Notes: generated by a model not told the origin, from the sequence alone. Positions 45,512 through 54,433 are shown, numbered from the stretch's first letter. The stretch is DNA of 64,000 nt from Chitinophaga polysaccharea (GCF_007829335.1 NZ_VIWO01000010.1:1-64000), one strand, 5' to 3'. Program-made: numbers and translations.

Positions 45512-46507
45512 TTAAAATGCGGCTCTCGCCGTAGGCACTGCATCCAGGCCCACGAAATCGCCAGCCAGGTACTTGTAATACGCGGTAATAGCAATCATAC
45601 CTGCATTGTCGGTACAATATTCAAATTTCGGAATAAAGGTACGCCAGCCATAACGCTCCCCGTATTCAGCCAGCGCCTGGCGCAGGCCACTATTGGCACT
45701 CACTCCGCCGGCAATGGCCACATCACGGATACCAGTTTCCTCGGCAGCCTTAATTACTTTATTCAATAAGATACTGATAATACGATGTTGTATGGAGGCA
45801 CAGATATCTGGCATGTTCTCCACAATAAAGGCAGGATCCTGCTGCTGTAAAAAGTACAGGATGGCCGTCTTTAACCCACTGAAACTGAAGTTCAGCCCGG
45901 GGATTTTGGGTTCGGGAAATTTAAACCGGGTAGGGTTGCCGGTTTTAGCATATTTATCGATCAACGGGCCACCGGGATAAGGTAGTCCCAGTATTTTGGC
46001 GCTCTTATCGAAAGCCTCGCCGGCAGCGTCGTCCAGCGTTTCGCCAATGACCCGCATCTTCAACGGACTTTCACACAACACGATCTGGGTATGTCCCCCC
46101 GATACCGTCAAACATAAAAAAGGGAAATCAGGTTTGGGATCGTCAATAAAATTAGCCAGCACGTGCGCCTGCATGTGATGCACCCCTATCAGCGGGATAT
46201 CCAGCGCCATGGCCATCGACTTGGCAAAGCAGCTACCCACCAGCAGCGATCCGATCAGGCCCGGCGACTGGGTAAAGGCAATGGCACTCAGCTCCTCCCG
46301 CTTTACGCCTGCTGTTTGCAAAGCAATGTCCACTACGGGTACTATATTCTCCTGGTGCGCCCGGGAAGCCAGTTCCGGTACTACCCCGCCATATTGCTCA
46401 TGTACCTTCTGGTTAGCAATATGATTAGACAACACTTTTCCATCTACAATAACGGCGGCTCCTGTGTCATCACAGGACGATTCTATGGCTAATATTTTAA
46501 CAGACAT
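45512..46507 (-). CDS. tsaD: tRNA N6-adenosine threonylcarbamoyltransferase
   Basis: The universal ASKHA-fold enzyme that transfers threonylcarbamoyl to A37 of ANN-decoding tRNAs, working with TsaB and TsaE. I choose the ATG at 46507 (331 residues: MSVKILAIESSCDDT); a TTG three codons earlier is less likely. Metal-binding histidines are in GVHHMQAHVL, and SGGHTQIVL, GGVSANSGLRQAL and FCTDNAGMI-type (YCTDNAGMIA) motifs are all present. The length is normal. The start is only 24 bases from a strong terminator of the upstream gene. Confidence 0.97.
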   Translation of the reverse strand: MSVKILAIESSCDDTGAAVIVDGKVLSNHIANQKVHEQYGGVVPELASRAHQENIVPVVDIALQTAGVKREELSAIAFTQSPGLIGSLLVGSCFAKSMAMALDIPLIGVHHMQAHVLANFIDDPKPDFPFLCLTVSGGHTQIVLCESPLKMRVIGETLDDAAGEAFDKSAKILGLPYPGGPLIDKYAKTGNPTRFKFPEPKIPGLNFSFSGLKTAILYFLQQQDPAFIVENMPDICASIQHRIISILLNKVIKAAEETGIRDVAIAGGVSANSGLRQALAEYGERYGWRTFIPKFEYCTDNAGMIAITAYYKYLAGDFVGLDAVPTARAAF

Positions 46508-46513
46508 AAGCGG

Positions 46514-46521
46514 CAAATTTA
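46514..46521 (-). promoter_or_regulatory. Possible tsaD promoter box adjoining the start codon
   Basis: TAAATTTG on the minus strand fits TAnnTTTG and ends 6 bases before the tsaD ATG, so the transcript would have almost no leader. No -33 element is evident, and the terminator stem occupies that place. Confidence 0.35.
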
Positions 46522-46523
46522 AT

Positions 46524-46547
46524 AAAAAAAGGCGGGAAAACCCCGCC
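46524..46547 (-). terminator. Terminator of the ABC permease gene
   Basis: GGCGGG (46531-46536) and CCCGCC (46542-46547) pair around a short loop. On the minus strand the stem is followed by seven T. It lies 38 bases after the permease stop codon and just before tsaD. Confidence 0.8.
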
Positions 46548-46584
46548 TGTACGCAGCATGCCTGCTGCCAATACCTTTAGCTGA

Positions 46585-47838
46585 TCAATTGCTCCTTATG
46601 GCCACCACCGGGTCCAGTTTACTGGCCACCCACGCCGGGATAAAACCGGCCAGCAGGCCTACAATTGCCGATACGCTGACGCCAAAAACCGCCGAGCCCG
46701 GGGATAGTATCATCTCAAAACTACCCGACATATTAATAATTACTGTCAGCAAATACACGAGTAATAGTCCCAGCAATCCCCCGAACAAACACAGGCAAAT
46801 GGCTTCCAGCAGGAACTCCATCAGGATAATCGCCCTGCGCGCGCCAATAGCCTTTTTCAACCCGATAATATTGGTCCGCTCTTTTACGGTCACAAACATA
46901 ATATTGGCGATCCCGAAAGCCCCTACAATCAAGGCAAACCCCGCAATCAGGATTCCTCCGCCATTGATAGCCGCAAAAAGAGAGTTAAGGTTCTCATTGG
47001 CCGAACTAATCTCATTCAGCGCAAAATCATCTTCCTCAGAAGGTTTCAATCGGTGCGCCGCCCGCATAACTCCTCTCAGCTCATCTTTCAGCTGATCCAT
47101 CGACACGGTGGATTTAGCCTTTACCAGGATATATGGATCTGCATACCGGCGCTCATCCACAATGGTACGGGCAAAACGATAAGGAAGAATAATGGCGTTG
47201 TCGTAACCGAGCCCCCCAATCATACTTTCTCCCTTTTTCTTCAACACACCGATCACTTTCACATCCCTTCCTGCTACCTTCACCATCTTACCCAGCGCCG
47301 CCTCCGCAGAAGGGAATAAACCATCCCAGACGGTATATCCCAGGATAACTACGTTGGCGCCACTATTGCTTTCACCATTGGCAAAATAGCGGCCGCCCAC
47401 TATCTGCAGGGTCTGGATCTGGTCAAAATCATGGGTCACAGCCATCATATTCACCCCATCCATGTAATCGTCGCCATACTCCACTTTCTTACCGCCCACT
47501 TCAAAATCAAAGGAAGCATAGCTAGCACTCTGCACCTTATCCTGTATAATTTTCAGGTCTTTATACTCAGGCAGCGGACGGTTCATATATTTCCACCATG
47601 CATATTCTCCATTTCCGCCCCAGGGCCATTTCTGAAGGTAAATCACATCATCGCCCAGGTCGGCCAGGTCCTTCCTGATATTGTGTTCCAGGCTGCCGGT
47701 GAGCGTTAGTACGGCGATGATACAGAAGATACCTATGGTTATACCAAACAATGACAAAAAAGAACGCAGCTTGTTAACCCGCAATTCCTGCATCGCCATC
47801 TTAAAACTATTCCATAATATTTTAAGGGTCGCTATCAT
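46585..47838 (-). CDS. MacB-like ABC transporter permease (FtsX family)
   Basis: A 417-residue inner-membrane protein. One helix near residues 28-50 (LRSFLSLFGITIGIFCIIAVL) is followed by a MacB-type periplasmic domain (about 55-290) and three C-terminal helices typical of the FtsX fold (GFALIVGAFGIANIMFVTV, LLGLLLVYLLTVIINMS, VSAIVGLLAGFIPAWVA). The ATPase partner is not adjacent, so it is probably encoded elsewhere. MacB-type transporters move substrates from periplasm outward or handle lipoproteins; the substrate is unknown. Confidence 0.92.
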   Translation of the reverse strand: MIATLKILWNSFKMAMQELRVNKLRSFLSLFGITIGIFCIIAVLTLTGSLEHNIRKDLADLGDDVIYLQKWPWGGNGEYAWWKYMNRPLPEYKDLKIIQDKVQSASYASFDFEVGGKKVEYGDDYMDGVNMMAVTHDFDQIQTLQIVGGRYFANGESNSGANVVILGYTVWDGLFPSAEAALGKMVKVAGRDVKVIGVLKKKGESMIGGLGYDNAIILPYRFARTIVDERRYADPYILVKAKSTVSMDQLKDELRGVMRAAHRLKPSEEDDFALNEISSANENLNSLFAAINGGGILIAGFALIVGAFGIANIMFVTVKERTNIIGLKKAIGARRAIILMEFLLEAICLCLFGGLLGLLLVYLLTVIINMSGSFEMILSPGSAVFGVSVSAIVGLLAGFIPAWVASKLDPVVAIRSN

Positions 47839-47842
47839 ATTT

Positions 47843-47850
47843 CAAATGTA
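47843..47850 (-). promoter_or_regulatory. Possible promoter box adjoining the ABC permease start
   Basis: TACATTTG (minus strand) fits TAnnTTTG and ends 4 bases before the permease ATG, predicting a leaderless or nearly leaderless transcript. No -33 match was found. Confidence 0.35.
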
Positions 47851-47912
47851 ACAGATTTATGGCCATGACCGACGCCAATAAACACGAAATATAGCCGGAC
47901 AAAAAATTTAGT

Positions 47913-47920
47913 TACCTTTG
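47913..47920 (+). promoter_or_regulatory. Promoter -7 box for prfC
   Basis: TACCTTTG matches TAnnTTTG, 20 bases before the prfC ATG. The -33 element is weak or absent. Confidence 0.45.
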
Positions 47921-47940
47921 CTGCCATTTTTCGGATATAT

Positions 47941-49524
47941 ATGAAGTACGCTAACGAAATCAATAAAAGAAAATCCTTTGCTATCATCGCTCACCCGGAT
48001 GCCGGTAAAACCACGCTGACAGAGAAATTCCTCCTGTTTGGCGGGGCTATTCAAACCGCCGGTGCGGTGAAATCCAATAAGATAAAGAAGCACACCACTT
48101 CGGATTTCATGGAAATTGAAAGGCAGAGAGGTATCTCCGTAGCCACTTCCGTTATGACCTTCGAATACCGCGATATCCTCGTTAACCTCCTGGATACACC
48201 CGGTCACAAGGACTTTGCTGAAGATACCTACCGTACCCTCACCGCAGTGGACAGCGTGGTACTGGTAATCGACTGCGTAAAAGGGGTGGAAGAACAAACC
48301 GAAAGACTGATGGAAGTATGCCGCATGCGCGATACGCCTGTCATCATTTTCGTGAATAAAATGGACCGCGATGGTAAGTATCCTTTCGACCTGCTCGACG
48401 AGCTGGAAGAAAAACTCAGCATCCGTGTAAGACCGCTCAGCTGGCCTATTAACATGGGCAGCGACTTCAAAGGAGTTTACAACCTTTATGATAAAAGCCT
48501 GGTAGCTTTCCAGCCCAATAAAAAAGCCACCGACGAGGATGTAGTGCCCCTCGATGATCTCAGCAGCCGCTACGTGGATGAGCATTTCAACGAAAAAGAT
48601 GCCGCCCAGCTCCGTGGCGATGTAGAACTCATCGAAGGCGTGTATGATACGTTTAACCGGGAAGATTACCTGGCGGGTAAACTGGCCCCCGTTTTCTTTG
48701 GTAGTGCAGTCAACAACTTCGGGGTAAAAGACCTGTTGGATACCTTCGTAGACATTGCGCCTACCCCCCGCGACCGTACCGCTACTACCCGCGAAATAAG
48801 TGTACAGGAAGATAAGTTCAGCGGATTTGTATTTAAAATACATGCGAACCTCGATCCCCGCCACCGCGACCGTATCGCCTTCCTTCGCGTTTGCTCCGGT
48901 AAATTTGAACGCAACAAGTTTTATCACCATGTTCGTTTAGACAAAGACGTTAGATTCAGCAACCCTTACAGCTTCCTCGCCCGTGAGAAAAACATTGTAG
49001 ATGATGCTTTCCCCGGCGATGTGGTGGGCTTATTCGATACCGGCAACTTTAAAATCGGCGATACCCTGACGGAAGGTGAAAACTTCTACATTACCGGTAT
49101 CCCCAGCTTCTCTCCGGAACTGTTCAAGGAGCTGGTAAACAAGGACCCGATGAAAACCAAACAGCTGGAAAAAGGTATCCGTCAGCTTACAGATGAAGGG
49201 GTAGCCCAGTTATTTACCCAACATGGTGGTAACCGTAAAATTATTGGTTGCGTAGGTGAACTTCAGTTTGAAGTAATCCAGTACCGCCTGCTTCAGGAAT
49301 ATGGTGCGGCCTGCCAGTTTAATACCCTGCCTTTCTATAAGGCCTGCTGGCTCACCGGTCCTAAAAATAAAATCGAAGACTTCATCCGCTTTAAATCCTC
49401 CAACATCGTGGAAGATAAAGACGGTCACCTGGTATACCTGGCCCAGTCTGAATGGTACCTGAATACCGAACGTACCAACAACCCGGATATCCAGTTTAAC
49501 TTCACTTCTGAAATACACAAATAG
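47941..49524 (+). CDS. prfC: Peptide chain release factor 3
   Basis: A 527-residue translational GTPase that recycles RF1/RF2 from the ribosome after termination. The GTPase motifs are G1 [13 protein letters not shown] (18-30), switch/G2 around [13 protein letters not shown]3 DTPGHKDF and G4 NKMDRDG. Domain II and the RF3 C-terminal domain follow at normal length ([21 protein letters not shown]). It starts 102 bases from the divergent permease gene and ends at a strong terminator. Confidence 0.97.
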   Translation: MKYANEINKRKSFAIIAHPDAGKTTLTEKFLLFGGAIQTAGAVKSNKIKKHTTSDFMEIERQRGISVATSVMTFEYRDILVNLLDTPGHKDFAEDTYRTLTAVDSVVLVIDCVKGVEEQTERLMEVCRMRDTPVIIFVNKMDRDGKYPFDLLDELEEKLSIRVRPLSWPINMGSDFKGVYNLYDKSLVAFQPNKKATDEDVVPLDDLSSRYVDEHFNEKDAAQLRGDVELIEGVYDTFNREDYLAGKLAPVFFGSAVNNFGVKDLLDTFVDIAPTPRDRTATTREISVQEDKFSGFVFKIHANLDPRHRDRIAFLRVCSGKFERNKFYHHVRLDKDVRFSNPYSFLAREKNIVDDAFPGDVVGLFDTGNFKIGDTLTEGENFYITGIPSFSPELFKELVNKDPMKTKQLEKGIRQLTDEGVAQLFTQHGGNRKIIGCVGELQFEVIQYRLLQEYGAACQFNTLPFYKACWLTGPKNKIEDFIRFKSSNIVEDKDGHLVYLAQSEWYLNTERTNNPDIQFNFTSEIHK

Positions 49525-49532
49525 AAAAACAT

Positions 49533-49574
49533 AAAAAAGATCGGCGTCCGGGATTCCGGGCGCCGATCTTTTTT
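49533..49574. terminator. Strong terminator after prfC
   Basis: GATCGGCGtCCGG (49539-49551) pairs with CCGGgCGCCGATC (49556-49568) around GATT, followed by six T. An A-tract precedes the stem, so it may also end the convergent transcript from the 49594 gene. Confidence 0.92.
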
Positions 49575-49593
49575 ATTACGCAATCAGGAATGG

Positions 49594-50094
49594 CTAGTCT
49601 TCCACGATCACATACTGGAAAATATATTCTTCTATAGTCCCATCCCTGGTGCCTTCCACACGGGCATCCAGGTGGCGGGCGTCTTTAAAGCGGTAAGTAA
49701 TTTTACGGGGAAAGTCGTTACTGAGGTCTTCTGCTACAAAGCCAATGGGCTTCAGTACCCGGAGCCGTAAACGTATAGGCCTGGCCGTAGGTCCGCCTTC
49801 GTAAACAGGTATAAAACTGATTTCCCCATTCCTTTGCACCACCTGCATCGATTGCTGCACCGCACTGTCTTTTCCCACCACACGCCAGGTTTTACCGCTC
49901 CAGGTAGAGTCGTTTATTTTACTCCAACGTTCTACTATCGTGCTTTTGCGGGTAGACATACGCCAGGTGCCTTCCAGCTTGCTGAGCAGTGGAAAATCGG
50001 CGGTGCTTACCTGGCCGGCTGCCCGAAGACTACCAGCCAGTAACAATCCTGCCAGGAGGAGATATTTACTGTTGTACCACCGCTTCTTCGCCAT
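49594..50094 (-). CDS. Small secreted protein, DUF6265-like
   Basis: A 166-residue exported protein when started at the ATG at 50094, chosen because it begins with a clear signal peptide (KYLLLAGLLLAGSLRAAGQ). The mature part begins FPLLSKLEGTWRMSTRKS and contains WSKINDSTWSGKTWRVVGKDS, a pattern I associate with the DUF6265/lipocalin-like group. That points to a small beta-barrel; the ligand is unknown. Its start overlaps the UbiD-family gene's end by 29 bases, so the two are probably co-transcribed. Confidence 0.75.
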   Translation of the reverse strand: MAKKRWYNSKYLLLAGLLLAGSLRAAGQVSTADFPLLSKLEGTWRMSTRKSTIVERWSKINDSTWSGKTWRVVGKDSAVQQSMQVVQRNGEISFIPVYEGGPTARPIRLRLRVLKPIGFVAEDLSNDFPRKITYRFKDARHLDARVEGTRDGTIEEYIFQYVIVED

Positions 50095-51988
50095 AAATCT
50101 GGTGTTTGTATTTAAGAGAAGGCGAGGGAAGAAAGGGGCCCATGCCCAACTCCGCCCATTTGGCATCTACTTTACTGATGGTGGCATCATCTGCTACAAT
50201 GATATTAGGCCAGTCACGTTCAAAGTTATCCAGCAGCCTGGTTTTCAGCGTACCATCCATGCCAATGCCCCCCACATACTTCCCTGCAATAGCCGATGGC
50301 TGGCGTATCACAAAGCTATCGCGCTTAGGGTCCAGGTTATTGCAGAAACGCCACAGCGCCGAGGCCAGGTCGCTAACATCCACGGTATGCTCTACATACA
50401 ATACCATTTTCACACCTGTCAGCGCCGGTAACGTATATAGCTGTTCATTCAGTTCGCGGATATGAAAAGGGCGGTTCTTTTCTACTGCTACCAGTATACA
50501 GGAGATATCCAACGGCAGTAAGCTGCTGTTGATACCCTTTATTTCAGGGAACTGCCGCATAATAGCGGCCGTATCTACTTCCCGCGGCGATGGCGCCTGC
50601 AGGAAGGTCGTATCCAGCTCTTCTTCCGATTTCCGGGTACCGTCGATACACATCTTACCGCCGAAGCCCATTTTGGAGCAAGAATGATCCAGTACATCCA
50701 TAGGCCCCTGGCTCAGGTAGATATCGGTAGCCGGGTTCAGGTGTTGGAAGACATATTGGGCCAGTCGCTTATAGTCATTGATCTTTGTTCCATCGTCGGT
50801 AACCACCAGGATCTTGTTAAACATCATCTGCCCGGCGCCCCACATGGCATTCATCACTTTTTGGGCTTGTCCGGCGTAGTCTTTCTTAATCTGGGCAATT
50901 ACCAGGTTATGAAAGACCCCTTCTACCGGCATTTCCATATCTATGATTTCCGGCACCAGCGTCATTTTAATGGGTGCGAGGAAAATGCGTTCTGTAGCTT
51001 TTCCTATCCAGGCATCCTCCTGTGGTGGAATACCCACGATGGTAGACGGATATACGGCATCTTTGCGGTGCGTAACTGCCGTTACATGGAAGCGGGGATA
51101 CCAGTCGGCCAGGGAATAGTAGCCGGTATGGTCGCCAAAGGGACCTTCCCATATCAGATCTTCCGAAGGGTCTACATACCCTTCAATCACAAAGTCGGCA
51201 TCGGCAGGAACTTCTATTTCCGGCTGGGTAATACATTTTACCAGTTCTACTTTTTTCTTACGGAGAAAGCCAGCCAGCATGTATTCATCCACGTTTTCAG
51301 GGAGCGGCGCAGTAGCAGAATAGGTATATACCGGGTCGCCGCCCAGTACTACGGCAACGGGCATACGCTTATTCAGCTTTTTATATTCCATAAAGTGTTT
51401 GGCAGATACTTTATGTTTATGCCAGTGCATACCGGTCATATCTTTTTCAAATACCTGCATCCGGTACATCCCTACGTTGCGGGTGCCGGTCAGCGGGTCT
51501 TTGGTATGTATTACGGGAAGTGTAATAAACGGGCCCCCGTCTTTGGGCCAGCAGGTAAGTACAGGCAGCTTGTTCAGGTCAGGATTGGCCATCACCACTT
51601 CCTGGCAGCTTCCTTTTCCGCCAATCACTTTGGGCATCCAGGAGGCAAATTGTCCCAGCTTGGGCAGCAGGGCCAGTTTATCCAATATCCCTTCTTTGGG
51701 CTTGGAGAGCATTTTAAAGAGGTTTTCAATTTCCCCGGCAACATCGTCCAGTTCCTGTACACCCAGGGCCAGGCACATACGCTTATAACTGCCCATTGCG
51801 TTGATCAGTACCGGGAAATCTGTCCCGGTATTTTCGAACAGCAGCGCTTTACCCCCATCGGGCGATTTGCTTACCCGGTCAGTTATTTCCGCGATTTCCA
51901 GTCGTGGGTCCACATACGTCTTGATGCGTACCAGTTCATTTGCCTGTTCCAGCGTATCTATAAAGTGTCTGAGATTTTTATATGCCAT
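50066..51988 (-). CDS. UbiD-family decarboxylase
   Basis: A 640-residue prenylated-FMN-dependent decarboxylase-family protein. Recognisable UbiD segments are the N-terminal NLRHFIDTLEQANELVRI, GTRNVGMYRMQVF, GPFGDHTGYYSLADWYP and the later ILVVTDDGTKINDYKRL. It carries a C-terminal extension of about 100 residues common in Bacteroidota. In these bacteria the gene is often annotated as a menaquinone-pathway decarboxylase, but its substrate is not proven by sequence, and no other menaquinone genes are near. A UbiX flavin prenyltransferase would be needed and is not in the window. Confidence 0.9.
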   Translation of the reverse strand: MAYKNLRHFIDTLEQANELVRIKTYVDPRLEIAEITDRVSKSPDGGKALLFENTGTDFPVLINAMGSYKRMCLALGVQELDDVAGEIENLFKMLSKPKEGILDKLALLPKLGQFASWMPKVIGGKGSCQEVVMANPDLNKLPVLTCWPKDGGPFITLPVIHTKDPLTGTRNVGMYRMQVFEKDMTGMHWHKHKVSAKHFMEYKKLNKRMPVAVVLGGDPVYTYSATAPLPENVDEYMLAGFLRKKKVELVKCITQPEIEVPADADFVIEGYVDPSEDLIWEGPFGDHTGYYSLADWYPRFHVTAVTHRKDAVYPSTIVGIPPQEDAWIGKATERIFLAPIKMTLVPEIIDMEMPVEGVFHNLVIAQIKKDYAGQAQKVMNAMWGAGQMMFNKILVVTDDGTKINDYKRLAQYVFQHLNPATDIYLSQGPMDVLDHSCSKMGFGGKMCIDGTRKSEEELDTTFLQAPSPREVDTAAIMRQFPEIKGINSSLLPLDISCILVAVEKNRPFHIRELNEQLYTLPALTGVKMVLYVEHTVDVSDLASALWRFCNNLDPKRDSFVIRQPSAIAGKYVGGIGMDGTLKTRLLDNFERDWPNIIVADDATISKVDAKWAELGMGPFLPSPSLKYKHQIYGEEAVVQQ

Positions 51989-52011
51989 GATTGATTCGTA
52001 TTACCAATCAA

Positions 52012-52042
52012 CAAAAGTAACCATCCCGCACCGCAATAAAAA
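52012..52042 (-). promoter_or_regulatory. Promoter of the UbiD-family gene
   Basis: On the minus strand TTTT (52039-52042) is followed after 19 bases by TACTTTTG (52012-52019), close to TTTG-N19-TAnnTTTG. It overlaps the T-tract of the upstream terminator and lies 23 bases before the start codon. Confidence 0.6.
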
Positions 52043-52071
52043 ATGCCCCCCACTTAAATAATGGGAGGCAT
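52037..52071 (-). terminator. Terminator after the 108-residue secreted protein gene
   Basis: ATGCCcCCCA (52043-52052) pairs with TGGGaGGCAT (52062-52071) with one mismatch, followed on the minus strand by a T-rich tail. It lies 23 bases past the stop codon. Confidence 0.75.
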
Positions 52072-52094
52072 CTCATTTATTCCATTTTCAGTTA

Positions 52095-52421
52095 TCAGTT
52101 CACGATGGTAACTCCTGCGTGGAATACGGCTCTGGGCCTGGAGGGGTAATAGCGTGGAGCGGGTACTGGCACCGGTACAGGTACTACCGGGTAGTAAGCG
52201 GGTTCGGCATATACGACCCTTCTTCTTGGGCGGTAACACTCATCATCATCCCAGTCGCGGCGACATTCCCTTCTACGTTCCCATCTGTCATCGTCGCGAT
52301 CGCATCTCTCGCGCTCCCAGCGGCCATGTCCGCGGCCCCTGTCATGACCCCATCCTCTTTGAGCGGAAGCGGTAAACACTGTACCACCTATCAGCAGCAT
52401 CATCAGCATTACTTTTTTCAT
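52095..52421 (-). CDS. Small secreted Arg/Asp/Trp-rich protein
   Basis: A 108-residue protein of unknown function. It has a clean signal peptide (about 1-20, ending ASAQ). A highly charged middle is rich in Arg, Asp, Trp and Gly with two cysteines (for example RGHGRWERERCDRDDDRW), and a Pro/Val/Tyr tract (YYPVVPVPVPVPAP) precedes the C-terminal VFHAGVTIVN. No family is recognised. A ribosomal start at the ATG at 52421 is supported by the signal peptide. It lies next to another low-complexity secreted protein in the same direction. Confidence 0.75.
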   Translation of the reverse strand: MKKVMLMMLLIGGTVFTASAQRGWGHDRGRGHGRWERERCDRDDDRWERRRECRRDWDDDECYRPRRRVVYAEPAYYPVVPVPVPVPAPRYYPSRPRAVFHAGVTIVN

Positions 52422-52478
52422 GTTGTTTGGTTTTTTAGTTCAAGATTGGTTGGCAAATAAAAATTGTGGTGTTATTCT

Positions 52479-52811
52479 TTACGAAAGCTGATATAAGTTC
52501 AGGTGAGCGCTATTCACAACGTAGGTGGCTCCCGGGTAGCTCACATAGCTATATCGGTGGTAATGCCGATGTGGTCTATAGTTATAGTGCCTGTGGCGAT
52601 GCCGGCGTGGCGGTCCGGGCGGATGTGGTGGATGCGGCGGATGCCTGAGATGCGGCGGCAACGGCGGACGAGGCGGAACCGGCGGATGCGGGAAGTGCCC
52701 CGGTACCGGTGGCCTTGGTGGCAGTGGTGGAGCTGGAGGCCTGTGTTGTGCAAAAAGGCTCATGCTACCCACCGTCAACATCACTGAAGCTAAATACAAA
52801 AACTTCTTCAT
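52479..52811 (-). CDS. Small secreted Pro/His-rich protein
   Basis: A 110-residue protein with a signal peptide (about 1-21, ending LFAQ). The mature part is mostly proline and histidine: PP-x-PP-type repeats from about 24-70, then a His/Arg/Tyr-rich stretch (RRHRHRHYNYRPHRHYHR). The C-terminus SYPGATYVVNSAHLNLYQ is more ordinary. Proline runs usually need elongation factor P for translation, and the histidines could bind metal ions; both points are general knowledge, not shown here. The gene lies 57 bases upstream of the charged 108-residue protein gene on the same strand. Confidence 0.75.
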   Translation of the reverse strand: MKKFLYLASVMLTVGSMSLFAQHRPPAPPLPPRPPVPGHFPHPPVPPRPPLPPHLRHPPHPPHPPGPPRRHRHRHYNYRPHRHYHRYSYVSYPGATYVVNSAHLNLYQLS

Positions 52812-52973
52812 GGCACTTTTTTTTTGTTAGCTATAACAGGTCGTTGCACACCAACTTATTTTTTTGCGGCTGTTGATTTCATACTCTCTCCGCGATTTCT
52901 GTTGATGCCATCCGCTATAAGCTGGTGGCTACATTGATACCTGTTTAAACTCCTAAATTCAACAACTATGCCA

Positions 52974-53003
52974 ATAAAAAAATCCCGGCACAAGGCCGGG
53001 ATT
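52974..53003 (-). terminator. Terminator after the DUF6089 gene
   Basis: AATCCCGGC (52981-52989) pairs with GCCGGGATT (52995-53003), a perfect 9-bp stem, followed on the minus strand by a run of T. It lies about 30 bases after the DUF6089 stop codon. Confidence 0.88.
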
Positions 53004-53034
53004 ATATGGAAAAAATAAAAAGTTAAAAGCGCTG

Positions 53035-53943
53035 TTACGGCCGCAGTATAGGGCAACGGGTAGCTTTTTGCTTACCCCATCCTGAACCACCGCCCAGGCG
53101 ATAGGTAATGGTAAATCCCGAAAAGGCGTACCAGTCCTTATGTTTATCGGAACCGCGGATAGTGCCATCTGCCGGATAAGTACCCGGTGTAGTCCCTTTC
53201 CCGGTTACTTCATCGCCGCGATAGGCCATGTCTACGGCTTTCTGGCCACGATAAGTCAGCAATGTGTTTTTATCAACATAATTCGTACTTACATCATCGA
53301 GATAGTCGGTGAGCGTAGGCCGTAATCCGATTTCAAATCCGAGTGTCCACTTTTCATTCAGGTTGGCCTTAAGACCGGCACCGAATGGAAAGGATAAAGT
53401 TAAGAGATCATACGGCTTACGACTGGGATATTGAGGTAACCCCTGCCCTTCTGTGCCCAGTGGCCGCAGGCGCACCCGGTTGCCCGATTGGTCTTTGGCG
53501 GTAGGATCAAAACCAAAGGCGCCCACACCTACAAATACGTAGGGAGTAAAACCTTTTTCGTCCAGGTCAAAAAAATTGATTTCACCGATCAGGCTTCCTT
53601 CAAAAATATTGGTACGGAAACTAAGGTTACGGGCTTTCAACGCGGGCGAGGTGTTGGTACTATCTGCACCTGTAGCAATTCCCCAGGTAAAAGCCCCCCG
53701 TATGCTGAGATAACGGTTGATATCTTTTCGCACTAACAACCCAAGTGCCGGCCGGGTGTATTTCATATCCACCCGCTGTTGTGTCAGATCTCCGCTGTAA
53801 TTACTAATGCCTGCAAAAGCGCCCACATGCCAGTCCTGTGCAAAGCTGAAAAAGGGGATCGCCGTCAACAACAAGAGTATTCCGGTAGATTTTGTGAATT
53901 TCAAAGTATAAAAGTTTAAGAGGTTAGTCCGATTTGATTCCAT
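53035..53943 (-). CDS. DUF6089-family outer-membrane beta-barrel protein
   Basis: A 302-residue exported protein of the DUF6089 type found throughout Bacteroidota. A signal peptide ends FSFAQ (about residue 35; a later start at another codon is possible because the first 17 residues are hydrophilic). The barrel begins WHVGAFAGISNYSGDLTQQ and shows alternating strands (YVFVGVGAFGFDP, FGAGLKANLNEKWTLGFEIGLRPT). Role unknown; structural or porin-like functions are likely. Two tandem 15-16-base repeats lie upstream. Confidence 0.82.
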   Translation of the reverse strand: MESNRTNLLNFYTLKFTKSTGILLLLTAIPFFSFAQDWHVGAFAGISNYSGDLTQQRVDMKYTRPALGLLVRKDINRYLSIRGAFTWGIATGADSTNTSPALKARNLSFRTNIFEGSLIGEINFFDLDEKGFTPYVFVGVGAFGFDPTAKDQSGNRVRLRPLGTEGQGLPQYPSRKPYDLLTLSFPFGAGLKANLNEKWTLGFEIGLRPTLTDYLDDVSTNYVDKNTLLTYRGQKAVDMAYRGDEVTGKGTTPGTYPADGTIRGSDKHKDWYAFSGFTITYRLGGGSGWGKQKATRCPILRP

Positions 53944-54032
53944 TAAACGCTAATTCTACAATTTTTATTTGCTGCCCGCTTCAATACTTTCTCCACATAC
54001 ACCCACAGGGTCTTTAAAAATGTAAAAATAAA

Positions 54033-54063
54033 CTAATAAAGCAATTAACTAATAAACAATTAA
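54033..54063. repeat. Tandem 15/16-base direct repeat
   Basis: CTAATAAAGCAATTAA (54033-54048) is followed at once by CTAATAAACAATTAA (54049-54063). The two copies differ by one missing G. They lie between the DsrE-like gene and the DUF6089 gene, about 90 bases upstream of the latter, and could be a paired protein-binding site or a chance AT-rich duplication. Confidence 0.5.
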
Positions 54064-54080
54064 CGTAATAAATCGCTAAA

Positions 54081-54428
54081 CTAACATCTGATATAGGCCC
54101 AGCCTTCCTGTTGGCGTTTTACCAGGTGAAAGATAGCTGCAGGTACCAGGGCTATTCCAGGCAGCAGATCCGTTAATTGCATTTCCCGGCCACGGAGGGT
54201 ATTGGCACAAATGATAAATAATACGGTTCTTTCCTGCAGTAGCCGGACTTTCTCCGCCAGGGGATTGGCGGTGGGTAACAACAGGTTCCAGGCCTGTCCA
54301 TGTACTACTACCTCCACCTCAAGCGACGTTTGCTCTATTGCCGCCTGGGCAAGCAGGTTATGGAGCTGCCCTAACATGGATAACTGTACATCGGCATCAC
54401 CGGATGTAATCTGGAAAACGACTTTCAT
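54081..54428 (-). CDS. DsrE-family protein
   Basis: A 115-residue small cytoplasmic protein of the DsrE/DsrF-like fold, started at the ATG at 54428 (MKVVFQITSGDADVQLSMLGQLHNLLAQ, given here in part), where the beta-strand of the fold begins. Members of this family take part in sulfur transfer or have unknown roles. The family's usual catalytic cysteine is not clear; one cysteine lies in ERTVLFIICANTL. A near-consensus promoter directly adjoins the start. Confidence 0.75.
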   Translation of the reverse strand: MKVVFQITSGDADVQLSMLGQLHNLLAQAAIEQTSLEVEVVVHGQAWNLLLPTANPLAEKVRLLQERTVLFIICANTLRGREMQLTDLLPGIALVPAAIFHLVKRQQEGWAYIRC

Positions 54429-54433
54429 GGCAA

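Noticed and set aside
47908-48930. Long open frame (340 codons) antisense to prfC
   Set aside because: It lies wholly opposite a certain housekeeping gene, has no recognisable domain, and its composition follows the codon pattern of prfC.
50684-51994. Long open frame (436 codons) antisense to the UbiD-family gene
   Set aside because: A mirror of a strongly conserved gene; the His/Tyr/Gly-rich translation has no domain character.
52541-52753. Proline-codon repeats considered as a CRISPR-like or minisatellite array
   Set aside because: The repeats are short, irregular and in frame with a signal-peptide-bearing protein; there are no unique spacers of constant length.
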